NCBI GenBank assembly: GCA_026394025.1
Contig: JAPKZC010000862.1
Location: 1 to 15,277 of the forward strand
Reading direction: 5' to 3'
Source of the DNA: Candidatus Solibacter sp.
GTDB taxonomy: Bacteria; Acidobacteriota; Terriglobia; Bryobacterales; Bryobacteraceae
Length of the DNA: 15,277 nt
Both the position numbers and the translations under genes were made by a program. The notes under the pieces are model-generated. The model had not been told where the DNA came from, searched no databases, and worked only from the letters and a program-made list of their open reading frames with translations. Of the stretch, positions 1-6,503 are shown piece by piece (position 1 is the first letter of the stretch; every line of letters starts with the position of its first letter).

Positions 1-1401
1 CTGGACCGCGAACAGGTGGAATTCCTCAGCGCGGGCCGCTCGCTGGTAGAGACCTGCACGGACCTGCTCGCGCAGAAAATGGGCATCCTCCGCCAAAATC
101 TGATGATGATGCGGCTGATCCGCAGCGCGGTGGCGGCCAACATCTACCGGGCCGGCAACCGCGGCTCCGCCGACGCGCTGCTGTCCACCGACACGCTGGC
201 GCTGGGGGTGGCGCATTCCGCCCGCGCCCGGCTGCGCACCATCGGCGGCAAGCCGATTTCCCACCGCCTCAGCGGCACCGGCTCGCCAATCGACGGCTAC
301 CTGATGTATGCCTCCGACCAGGCGATGCTGCCGATCCGCAACGACTCCACGTTCAACACGGTGCAGGCTACCGCCGGGGACCGGGGCAAGGACAACGTGG
401 TCTTCACCGGCGAGCTGCTCAACTGGGGCGGCATGCCTTGGTATGAGCATCCGATCATCGACGAAAGCTGGGACGACTACATCGGCAACCCGATGCTGGC
501 CAAGGCCAAAATCGCGGTGGCGTTCAACTCCGACACGGCGAAGTACGCGCTGGACGGCAACACCAGCCTGTTTCTGCGCGGCAGCGCGGCCACCACCTTC
601 AGTCTGGCCTCGCCCCGGTATTTCCAGTTCTTCAAGGGCTACGACTACCGGTTCGTGCAAAGCACCGATGACGAGGCGCTCAACCCCGACGCCGGGACCT
701 ACTATGCTTGGGCGATCAACCCGGACGGCACCTGCGCGTTCATCTCCTACACGGGCTCCAACAACAAGGGCACGTATGTCCAGATCACGAGCATCCTCTC
801 CGACCTGGCCGGCACGTCCACGCTGGGCGCGACGCAGGTTGGCAATGTGAAACTCGGCACCGCCATCCCGGTGAAAGCCACCGTCAACGGGCTCACCCGG
901 ATCATCACCGGCGGCACCGGACACAACATTTCGGCCGGCTTCAGCCGCACGCTGCTGACCGACCGCGTGGACGTGGGGGCCATCCTGTTGCAGGCCAACG
1001 CCGCCCGGTGCGGTCGCCGCGGTTCCGTCGGGGACGACGTCCGGTCCCGCTGCCCGTTCTGTACCGAAAAGCCCGTGGCGGCGGTGGTCCGCCCGGAAGG
1101 CGACGGAGGCAAGCGGTTCCTGCTCTGCTGGCTTTGCTTCACCGAATGGGGGAGCGGCGATGGGCTGTGTCCCCACTGCGGCGAAACAAGCAAGCGCAAG
1201 CTCCGCATCTACACCGATGAGGAGTTCCCGCACATTCGCGTGGAAGCGTGCGACACGTGCCGCGTCTATCTCAAATTGATCGACCTGACCAGGGACGGCC
1301 GCGCCGTTCCCGATGTTGATGAGCTGGCCTCAGTCGTCCTGGACCTGTGGGCCGCCAAACACGGCTACACCAAACTACAAACCAACCTGTTCGGCATGTA
1401 G
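1..1401 (+). CDS. Chimeric ORF: phage capsid-like protein joined in frame to FdhE C-terminal zinc domain (5' partial)
   Basis: The frame is open from base 1, so the gene starts outside the window; the first internal start is GTG at 16 (numbering below counts from it). Residues about 1-328 resemble phage major capsid proteins of the N4-gp56/DUF4043 kind: a stretch with LMYASDQAMLPIRNDS, then GDRGKDNVVFTGELLNWGG and WYEHPII, as in capsid subunits. Residues about 335-461 are clearly the C-terminal part of FdhE, the cytoplasmic zinc/iron-binding chaperone of formate dehydrogenase: four CXXC pairs at C346/C349, C371/C374, C385/C388 and C412/C415, then the conserved VDELASVVLDLWAAKHGY and the terminal LFGM. 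FdhE is normally about 300 residues, so its N-terminal half is missing. No phage or formate dehydrogenase gene lies nearby. A functional fusion seems unlikely; an assembly artefact or a recombination scar is more plausible. FdhE assignment is firm, capsid assignment moderate. Confidence 0.6.
   Translation: MDREQVEFLSAGRSLVETCTDLLAQKMGILRQNLMMMRLIRSAVAANIYRAGNRGSADALLSTDTLALGVAHSARARLRTIGGKPISHRLSGTGSPIDGYLMYASDQAMLPIRNDSTFNTVQATAGDRGKDNVVFTGELLNWGGMPWYEHPIIDESWDDYIGNPMLAKAKIAVAFNSDTAKYALDGNTSLFLRGSAATTFSLASPRYFQFFKGYDYRFVQSTDDEALNPDAGTYYAWAINPDGTCAFISYTGSNNKGTYVQITSILSDLAGTSTLGATQVGNVKLGTAIPVKATVNGLTRIITGGTGHNISAGFSRTLLTDRVDVGAILLQANAARCGRRGSVGDDVRSRCPFCTEKPVAAVVRPEGDGGKRFLLCWLCFTEWGSGDGLCPHCGETSKRKLRIYTDEEFPHIRVEACDTCRVYLKLIDLTRDGRAVPDVDELASVVLDLWAAKHGYTKLQTNLFGM
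995..1035 (+). other. Junction between capsid-like and FdhE-like sequence
   Basis: Capsid-like similarity fades after residues reading DVGAILLQANAA (ending near base 1005), and recognisable FdhE sequence begins by SRCPFC at about 1045. The bases between encode an Arg/Gly-rich bridge (RCGRRGSVGDDVR) that I cannot assign to either side with certainty. No target-site duplication, tRNA end, inverted repeat or transposase sequence is visible at the join. The position is approximate because it rests on remembered family patterns, not on an alignment. Confidence 0.45.
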
Positions 1402-1448
1402 CTGCACGGCAACCCAAGGACCGTCAAGGAACGGATTCGCCCACAAAC

Positions 1449-2294
1449 TCAGACCGTGCAGATCTCGATCGCCCGCCGGAGACTCGCCTCTGCGTTGGCG
1501 GCGACCCTCGGCCCGTATTCGTGCCCAAAGTACCCGGTGAAATTCAGGTCTGCGATGGCCTGCGCGATGAAGCGGTAGTTCAGTTCCTGCGTCTCGTCGA
1601 TTTCCTTGCGGTCCGGATTGCCGCCCGTATGGAAGTGCCCGATCCACTGTATGTGGTCGCGGATGTTACGCACGATGTCGCCGTCCATGATCTGCGCGTG
1701 ATAGATATCGTACAGAATCTTGACGCGCGGCGAATTGACGCGCTTCATCACGTCCACACCCCACGCGATGTGGTCGAACATGTAGTCCTTGTGGTTGACC
1801 TTGCTGTTCAGGTACTCCATGCAGATGGTGATGCCTTTTTCTTCGGCGTGCGCCTTGACCTTATTCAGGAACGCCACGCAGTTGTCCGCGCCTTCGGCAT
1901 CCGGCATTCCCTTGCGGTTGCCGCTGAAGGTGATGATGTTGGGCACCCCGTTGGCCTTGGATTCATCGATCGCCGCGTGCATCAGCGGTTCCAGCTTATC
2001 GTGCAGATCCTTACGATTGAGCCCGTCGGCGATTCCGCCGCCCGGTCCCGGCGGATACATGGTCGGCGTGAGCCCGTATTTCTTGATGGTCGGCCAATCG
2101 GCGGGTCCCTTCAGGTCGTACCCGACAATGCCCAGCGATGCCGCAAGCTTGCAGCCGTCCTCCAGGCTCGTCCCGCGTGCGAACACGCCGCCCGTCACAC
2201 ACTGTTTCAACCGCCCCTTTTTGATGGGAGGAGGGGGCGTCTGTGCCAGCGCGGCCGAAGCCGCCAAAGCCGGAAGGAAATCTCTACGTCGCAT
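1449..2294 (-). CDS. Tat-exported sugar-isomerase-like TIM barrel (hydroxypyruvate isomerase type)
   Basis: A 281-residue protein of the xylose isomerase-like TIM-barrel/AP endonuclease family 2 superfamily, closest in style to hydroxypyruvate isomerases, which interconvert hydroxypyruvate and tartronate semialdehyde or related small sugars using a divalent metal. The N-terminus MRRRDFLPALAASAALAQ is a short Tat-type signal, so it probably acts in the periplasm. Metal and catalytic candidates are in the usual places: E160 (ICMEY), D196 and H199 (LYDIYH), H222 (GHFHTGG) and E259 (GHEYGP), with the family-typical NPDRKEID between. Length is full and the C-terminus looks complete. The start has no Shine-Dalgarno sequence, and a -10-like hexamer lies 8 bases upstream. 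It is convergent with the chimeric ORF (47-bp gap) and divergent from the amidohydrolase. The substrate is unknown; exported members of this family often sit beside other sugar-acid enzymes. Confidence 0.85.
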   Translation of the reverse strand: MRRRDFLPALAASAALAQTPPPPIKKGRLKQCVTGGVFARGTSLEDGCKLAASLGIVGYDLKGPADWPTIKKYGLTPTMYPPGPGGGIADGLNRKDLHDKLEPLMHAAIDESKANGVPNIITFSGNRKGMPDAEGADNCVAFLNKVKAHAEEKGITICMEYLNSKVNHKDYMFDHIAWGVDVMKRVNSPRVKILYDIYHAQIMDGDIVRNIRDHIQWIGHFHTGGNPDRKEIDETQELNYRFIAQAIADLNFTGYFGHEYGPRVAANAEASLRRAIEICTV

Positions 2295-2302
2295 GATGCA
2301 TG

Positions 2303-2311
2303 AGTATCACA
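2303..2311 (-). promoter_or_regulatory. Possible extended -10 for the TIM-barrel gene
   Basis: On the minus strand TGT-GATACT reads as an extended -10 (TGn followed by a hexamer matching TATAAT at 4 of 6). It ends 8 bases before the ATG, so transcription would begin at or just before the start codon. No convincing -35 was found and there is no Shine-Dalgarno. Weak on its own; it gains a little from the similar arrangement at the divergent gene. Confidence 0.3.
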
Positions 2312-2334
2312 GCGCTGGATGAAGTGCAAGAGCG

Positions 2335-2348
2335 GAGGTGGGCACCTC
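2335..2348. promoter_or_regulatory. Palindromic operator candidate between divergent genes
   Basis: GAGGTGGGCACCTC is a perfect 6-bp inverted repeat with a 2-base centre. It ends 2 bases before the TATAAT of the amidohydrolase promoter and so occupies the -35/-10 spacer, about -28 to -15 from the predicted start. A dimeric regulator bound here would control the amidohydrolase directly and could affect the divergent TIM-barrel gene. It is also a short GC-rich palindrome that could occur by chance. Confidence 0.4.
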
Positions 2349-2350
2349 GT

Positions 2351-2356
2351 TATAAT
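2351..2356 (+). promoter_or_regulatory. Perfect TATAAT -10, probable leaderless start for the amidohydrolase
   Basis: TATAAT is followed by exactly 6 bases and then the ATG at 2363, so the A of the start codon falls at the expected +1. No Shine-Dalgarno precedes this ATG. No good -35 lies 16-18 bases upstream (the 17-spacer hexamer is aagagc), which suggests dependence on an activator or on the palindrome in the spacer. Confidence 0.5.
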
Positions 2357-2362
2357 TCCCCT

Positions 2363-3598
2363 ATGCGTTGCCTTGCCCTCTTCCTGTTCGCGCTCTCCGC
2401 CCACGCGCAGGACATCACAGTCCTCAAAGCCGCCCGCGTCTTCGATGGCGAGGTTTCACACGAAGCCTGGGCCGTCCGGGTGCGCGGCGGCCGCATCGAA
2501 GCCGCCGGACCCGCCGCGTCCATCGACACCGCCAACGCCAAGGTCATCGATCTCCCCGGCGCCACCCTGCTCCCCGGCCTTGTCGAAGGCCACTCGCACA
2601 TCCTGCTCCACCCCTACAATGAAACCCCGTGGAACGACCAGGTGGCTCGCGAAGGGCTGGCCCTGCGCGTCGCCCGCGCGGTGAATCACCTGCGGGCCAC
2701 GCTGATGGCAGGGTTCACCACGGTGCGCGATCTGGGCACCGAGGGCGCCGCCTACGCCGACGTGGAGCTCAAGCAGGCGGTCAATGAGGGCATCGTCCCC
2801 GGTCCGCGAATCCTCGCATCCACTCGCGCCATCGTCGCCACGGGCAGCTACGCGCCCAAAGGATTCGCCCTCGAATGGCGCGTGCCGCAGGGTGCCGAAG
2901 AGGCCGACGGCATCGAGCTGACCCGCGTGGTGCGCGACCAGATCGGCCGCGGCGCGGACTGGATCAAGATTTACGCCGACTATCGCTGGGGCGCCGGTCC
3001 CGGTGCGCGCCCCACTTTTTCGCTCGACGAACTGAAGCTCGCTGTGGAGACCGCCAAGAGCGCCGGGGTCCCCGTCTCGGCCCACGCCAGCACACCCGAA
3101 GGCATGCGCCGCGCCATCCTCGGCGGAGCGGAGACTATCGAGCACGGCGACGACGGCACTGCCGAAATCTTCAAGCTGATGGCGGAGCGCCACGTGGCCC
3201 TCTGCCCCACGCTCGCCGCCGGCGATGCCACGGCGCAGTATGCCGGCTGGAAAAGGGGACAACAACCCGAACCGCGCGGCATCCAGCGGAAGCGGGCCAG
3301 TTTCAAAGCCGCGCTCGAAGCCGGCGTGACCATCCTCAGCGGCAGCGACATCGGTGTTTTCGCGCACGGCGACAACGCCCGCGAAATCGAGATGATGGTG
3401 GACTACGGCATGACGCCCGTCGATGCTTTGAGGTCCGCCACCTCCATCGCCGGACGCGTGCTCCACATGGATATCGGCCAGGTGAAGCCCGGCATGTTCG
3501 CCGACCTGATCGCCGTCGACGGCGACCCCACCAATGACATCGCGGCCCTGCGCAAAGTGAAATTCGTGATGAAGGCCGGGGTGCTTTACAGACAGTGA
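2363..3598 (+). CDS. Secreted metal-dependent amidohydrolase (imidazolonepropionase/prolidase-like)
   Basis: A 411-residue amidohydrolase of the superfamily branch holding imidazolonepropionase-like enzymes and Xaa-Pro/Xaa-Arg dipeptidases, which hydrolyse amide bonds at a binuclear metal site. The start at 2363 is chosen because it opens the signal peptide MRCLALFLFALSAHAQ; the frame also has an ATG at 2300, but the 21 residues it adds look non-coding and it lies upstream of the TATAAT. Metal ligands: H77 and H79 (EGHSHI), K202 (probable carboxylated Lys in DWIKIYAD), H241 (SAHA), H261 (EHGDD) and D329 (GSDIG). The C-terminal PGMFADLIAVDGDP strand is the usual closing part of the composite domain. 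The protein is complete and probably periplasmic or secreted. It is convergent with the DinB gene (23-bp gap). Exact substrate unknown; a peptide or cyclic amide is plausible. Confidence 0.88.
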   Translation: MRCLALFLFALSAHAQDITVLKAARVFDGEVSHEAWAVRVRGGRIEAAGPAASIDTANAKVIDLPGATLLPGLVEGHSHILLHPYNETPWNDQVAREGLALRVARAVNHLRATLMAGFTTVRDLGTEGAAYADVELKQAVNEGIVPGPRILASTRAIVATGSYAPKGFALEWRVPQGAEEADGIELTRVVRDQIGRGADWIKIYADYRWGAGPGARPTFSLDELKLAVETAKSAGVPVSAHASTPEGMRRAILGGAETIEHGDDGTAEIFKLMAERHVALCPTLAAGDATAQYAGWKRGQQPEPRGIQRKRASFKAALEAGVTILSGSDIGVFAHGDNAREIEMMVDYGMTPVDALRSATSIAGRVLHMDIGQVKPGMFADLIAVDGDPTNDIAALRKVKFVMKAGVLYRQ

Positions 3599-3621
3599 GA
3601 ATCGCTCAGGGCGGTGATCCG

Positions 3622-4095
3622 CTAGAACTGCTTCACCGCGGCCGCCTGATTTGCCCCCACGCGCCCCGTCTCGATCTTCGCCACGAAATAATTCTCGCCG
3701 CCGATCGGACACCCCGCCATGCGCCGCAGCATCGCGATCTGTCCCACGTGGGTCAGCGCATCCGCCACGGGGCCCTGAAATAGCCGCTCGGGCTCCGCGC
3801 CAAGCGGGACCCCGCTGGCCAGGCGGCGGTCGAATGCCTCCAATCCCGCAAAGAACCGCGCGACGTCCGCGTCCCACGCTTGCGGATGGGAATCGCGCCA
3901 CTGCTGCTTTCCATTGGCCAGCGTCAGCGCCCAGTCGAACAGGTCGCAAAGATGGGCCAGAATCTCGCCCGGCGTCCGCGACCCGTAACCGGCAAACTCC
4001 GCCGGCGCGCCGCTCAGCGCCTTGCCGCCGCGATACGCCAGCGTCGCCACGGTGTGGCGTAACAGGGCAATCTTACCGTCCGCTGCTGGTGTCAT
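3622..4095 (-). CDS. DinB-like superfamily protein
   Basis: A 157-residue protein with the pattern of the DinB/YfiT four-helix-bundle metalloproteins, many of which are uncharacterised or act as thiol-dependent transferases. Supporting motifs are TPGEILAHLCDLFDW (H48, first metal-ligand position) and ADALTHVGQIAMLRRMAG (H116), the two helices normally most conserved. The usual second His of the C-terminal motif is not evident after H116, so metal binding may be altered. No signal peptide; probably cytoplasmic. No Shine-Dalgarno precedes the ATG. On the minus strand TAAGAT (4102-4107) lies 6 bases before it, compatible with a leaderless transcript. It diverges from the enolase-superfamily operon across 96 bp. 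Family assignment is good; function unknown. Confidence 0.75.
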   Translation of the reverse strand: MTPAADGKIALLRHTVATLAYRGGKALSGAPAEFAGYGSRTPGEILAHLCDLFDWALTLANGKQQWRDSHPQAWDADVARFFAGLEAFDRRLASGVPLGAEPERLFQGPVADALTHVGQIAMLRRMAGCPIGGENYFVAKIETGRVGANQAAAVKQF

Positions 4096-4133
4096 GTTTA
4101 TATCTTACGAGTGAACGGCCCAACGAGGTGCGA

Positions 4134-4162
4134 TTGACAAGCAATGTGTCGGTTGTTAGTCT
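4134..4162 (+). promoter_or_regulatory. Sigma70-type promoter of the enolase-superfamily operon
   Basis: A perfect TTGACA (4134-4139) is followed after 17 bases by TAGTCT (4157-4162), which keeps the key T1, A2 and T6 of the -10 element. Initiation near 4169 gives a short leader containing AAGGAG at 4174-4179. Since this lies downstream of an upstream in-frame ATG at 4144, it supports translation from 4192. Confidence 0.6.
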
Positions 4163-4191
4163 CTGTGTCGAATAAGGAGAATCGGATCTGC

Positions 4192-5520
4192 ATGATACAC
4201 CAGAGACAGTTTAACCGCAGAAAGCTTCTTGCCGGACTCGCGGGATTGGCCGGAGTATTCAAGATGACAGAGGGCGATGCCGGCGCGCAGTCGTCCGCGC
4301 AGGGCGTCAACCGGAACTCGGCGCCGAGCCAACTCAGGATTACCGACATGCGTTCGGTACTGGTGGCGTCGAACTACGACTACCCGATCATTCGCATCGA
4401 TACCAACCAGGGCGTGTACGGGCTCGGCGAGGCCCGTGATGCGGGACGCGAGGGCACCGCGCTGGTGCTCAAGCCGCACTTGATGGGCAGGGATCCGCTT
4501 GCCATTGAGCCGATTCTCGACAGCCTTCGGAATTTCCCGAACCATCAGCGCATGGGCGGCGGCTATAGCGCGGTGGATATGGCGCTGCACGATATCGCCG
4601 GGAAGGTGTATGGCGTGCCGGCAGGGCGGCTGATTGGCTCCAAGTACCGCGACAAGATCCGCATCTATTGCGATACCGACCAAAGCAAAGACCCGAAGAT
4701 CTTCGCCGAGCGCTTGAAGCAGCGCAAGAAGATGGGCTTCACGTTTTTCAAGATGGACCTGGGGACCAGTCTGGTGGCTGACCGGCCGGGCGCCGTCAAC
4801 AGCCGCGGAACCGCAACCACTAAGGGTCTGGAGTATCTCTGTGAGTATATTCAAGCCATTCGCGATGGAATTGGCTGGGACGTACCCCTGGCGACCGACC
4901 ACTTTGGCGCTCTGACGGTGAACGACAGCATTCGCTATGCGCGGGCTTTCGAGAAATATGATCTGGCCTGGGCGGAAGATATGATCCAGGTCGGCCACCT
5001 GGGACCGGGGGGAGACGCGCCGAAGAACTGGCAGGGATACAAGGAGCTGAAGGAAGCCACGACCACGCCGATTTGTACCGGCGAGAGTCTGTTCGGACTG
5101 GAAGAGGGCTTCCGGGACCTGATCGACAATCAAGCCGTGGACATTATCCATCCGGATCCGTTGACGTCGGGAGCCATCCGCGAGACCAAGCGGATCGCCG
5201 ATTACGCCTCCATGCACGGCGTCCAGACGGCAATCCACTTCGCGGGCTCGCCGGTGGGATGCATGGCCAGCGTGCACATGGCGGCGACGCTGAAAGATAT
5301 GTTGGCGATGGAGAATCACGCGGTCGATATCCCGTGGTGGGGCAGCCTGGTGAACGGGCCATCCAAGCCGATTGTCGATCAAGGCTTCATCACGGTTCCG
5401 AACACGCCCGGACTGGGCGTGGAACTGAACGAGGCGGCAATAAAAGAGCACATCCGGAAAGGTAGGCTGAGAATCAGCCGCCGCGGATCTGGTTTCGGCA
5501 ATCACTATCTGATACTCTGA
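4192..5520 (+). CDS. Exported enolase-superfamily enzyme (mandelate racemase/muconate lactonizing type)
   Basis: A 442-residue member of the enolase superfamily, whose enzymes abstract a proton alpha to a carboxylate, commonly as sugar-acid dehydratases, racemases or epimerases. The start at 4192 opens a Tat-like leader (NRRKLLAGLAGLAGV); AAGGAG lies 12 bases upstream, rather far. The N-terminal capping domain is followed by a barrel with K187 (FFKMDL), three Mg ligands D236 (ATDHFG), E262 (WAEDM) and E298 (TGESL), and a D322 (HPDPLTSG)/H349 (AIHFAGSP) pair as in the His-Asp dyad of mandelate racemase-like enzymes. The second-strand motif is KMD, not the KxK of classical MLE and racemase groups, so a sugar-acid dehydratase-like role is as likely as racemisation. 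The last ~20 residues (Arg/Gly-rich, ending HYLIL) look like an extension. First gene of a probable four-gene unit. Exact substrate unknown. Confidence 0.85.
   Translation: MIHQRQFNRRKLLAGLAGLAGVFKMTEGDAGAQSSAQGVNRNSAPSQLRITDMRSVLVASNYDYPIIRIDTNQGVYGLGEARDAGREGTALVLKPHLMGRDPLAIEPILDSLRNFPNHQRMGGGYSAVDMALHDIAGKVYGVPAGRLIGSKYRDKIRIYCDTDQSKDPKIFAERLKQRKKMGFTFFKMDLGTSLVADRPGAVNSRGTATTKGLEYLCEYIQAIRDGIGWDVPLATDHFGALTVNDSIRYARAFEKYDLAWAEDMIQVGHLGPGGDAPKNWQGYKELKEATTTPICTGESLFGLEEGFRDLIDNQAVDIIHPDPLTSGAIRETKRIADYASMHGVQTAIHFAGSPVGCMASVHMAATLKDMLAMENHAVDIPWWGSLVNGPSKPIVDQGFITVPNTPGLGVELNEAAIKEHIRKGRLRISRRGSGFGNHYLIL
5465..5479 (+). other. Short perfect stem-loop near the 3' end of the enolase-superfamily gene
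   Basis: GGCTGA, a GAA loop, then TCAGCC forms a perfect 6-bp hairpin inside the last 20 codons, about 40 bases before the stop. There is no T-run, so it is not an intrinsic terminator. It might influence 3'-end stability or coupling to the cupin gene, or be incidental to the coding sequence. Confidence 0.3.
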
Positions 5521-5575
5521 TGTCGGCGGCGGCGCGGGCTCGGGCTCTTCGGGCAGCGCCACCGCCTCATGATCG

Positions 5576-5581
5576 AGGAGG
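5576..5581 (+). promoter_or_regulatory. Strong ribosome binding site fixing a GTG start for the cupin gene
   Basis: AGGAGG is 7 bases before GTG at 5589. The frame also has an ATG at 5520 overlapping the previous stop (TGATG), but the 23 residues from there are Ala/Arg-rich and would bury the signal peptide. The ribosome site and the signal peptide both favour 5589. Confidence 0.75.
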
Positions 5582-5588
5582 GCAAATC

Positions 5589-6458
5589 GTGAATCTGCGT
5601 CTCGTTCCGCTCATGTTGATCTGCGCTGCCGCGCTTACGGCAGCCGATCCGACTTTTCTGCGCCGCTCGGCCGGCGGGATCGAACCAAAGCCAGACGACC
5701 TCACCGCCACTGGCGCCAAAGCCGCTTCCTACAAGCCGATCTTCGGTAAGGGGGATGCGGATGCACGCCAGTTGAAGGGGATCTCGCGATACGGCGAACT
5801 CACGGTGGGCCCGGATGGAATCTCGGCGACTGTGAGTTATCCGGCCGAGGAGCAAATCTACTACGTGCTCTCCGGGAGCGGCACCCTGCTTTATGCGGAC
5901 CAGAAGGCCGCGATCCGGCCTAACGACTTCATGTACCTGCCGGTGGGCCTAAAGCACGGCGTGGCGAACTCGGGCAACCAGCCGGTTCGCGTGCTGGTGA
6001 TGGGATATAAGATCCCCTCCGGCACCACCGTGGCGCCGACCTCCGGACTGATGCTGGCGAATGCGGCGGACGTGCCGCTGGTGACGGTCGGCGGGCACGG
6101 GCCCACCAGCCTCTTCAAACTGCTGATGGGCACCACGCAGAGCACGCGTGACAAGCTCTCGGCGGCCAGTCAAATGGTCAGCCTCTTCATCATGGATTTC
6201 GCTCCCGGCGGCACGAACATTCCTCACCATCACGAATTGGAAGAGGAGATCTACTACGTGCTTCGCGGCAAGGGCGAGATGGTGGCCGGCGGCGGGGCGG
6301 ACGGCAATGAAGGGCGCTATCCCGCCAAAGAGGGCGATGCTTACTTCATCCGGCTGAACACCACGGTCGGCTTCTACAGCGGTTCCAAGGAAGGCGAGCC
6401 GCACGACCTGATTCTGGCGGTTCGCTCGAGCTCTCCGTTCCCAAGAATGCCGAGGTAG
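5589..6458 (+). CDS. Secreted bicupin protein
   Basis: A 289-residue protein with a Sec-type signal (NLRLVPLMLICAAALTAAD) and two cupin domains. Domain 1 (about 75-140) has the fold motifs EEQIYYVLSGSGTLLYAD and NDFMYLPVGLKHGV, but its first motif lacks the HxH metal ligands; H123 of the second motif remains. Domain 2 (about 195-280) has a good first motif, PHHHELEEEIYYVLRGKGEM (H213-H215 and E219 area), but the second motif has no His where one is expected (GDAYFIRLNTTVGFY). Cupins include sugar isomerases, dioxygenases and binding proteins; no reaction can be assigned. It lies 68 bp after the enolase-superfamily gene, same strand, so co-transcription and a shared pathway in the periplasm are likely. 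Complete gene; GTG start. Confidence 0.82.
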   Translation: MNLRLVPLMLICAAALTAADPTFLRRSAGGIEPKPDDLTATGAKAASYKPIFGKGDADARQLKGISRYGELTVGPDGISATVSYPAEEQIYYVLSGSGTLLYADQKAAIRPNDFMYLPVGLKHGVANSGNQPVRVLVMGYKIPSGTTVAPTSGLMLANAADVPLVTVGGHGPTSLFKLLMGTTQSTRDKLSAASQMVSLFIMDFAPGGTNIPHHHELEEEIYYVLRGKGEMVAGGGADGNEGRYPAKEGDAYFIRLNTTVGFYSGSKEGEPHDLILAVRSSSPFPRMPR

Positions 6459-6460
6459 TG

Positions 6461-6488
6461 GCGCCGGGGCGTTCAGGCCAACCGGCGC
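6461..6488 (+). other. Intercistronic stem-loop between the cupin gene and the next gene
   Basis: GCGCCGG (6461-6467) and CCGGCGC (6482-6488) form a perfect 7-bp GC-only stem around a 14-base loop. It begins 3 bases after the cupin stop and ends 2 bases before the GGGGAGG ribosome site of the next gene. There is no T-run, so termination is not expected; transcript stabilisation or translational control is possible. Confidence 0.45.
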
Positions 6489-6503
6489 GCGGGGAGGATT
6501 CAC

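Noticed and set aside
1..1000. A prophage occupying the left of the window
   Set aside because: Only one capsid-like fragment is visible. Terminase, portal, tail, integrase and attachment sites are all absent, and sequence right of the join is ordinary chromosomal material.
2300..2362. Upstream ATG start for the amidohydrolase
   Set aside because: It would add 21 charged residues in front of a textbook signal peptide and would lie upstream of the TATAAT.
2456..3949. A 497-codon open frame on the minus strand across the amidohydrolase gene
   Set aside because: It is the mirror of a strongly supported gene in GC-rich DNA; its translation is Gly/Arg/His-rich and low in complexity, with no recognisable family and no start signal.
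4156..5562. A 468-codon minus-strand open frame opposite the enolase-superfamily gene
   Set aside because: Antisense shadow: the plus-strand protein has all catalytic residues, a promoter and a leader peptide, while the minus translation resembles no family.
5520..5588. Start of the cupin gene at the ATG overlapping the previous stop
   Set aside because: No ribosome site fits it and the added residues are Ala/Arg/Pro-rich; AGGAGG placed 7 bases before GTG 5589 is far better.
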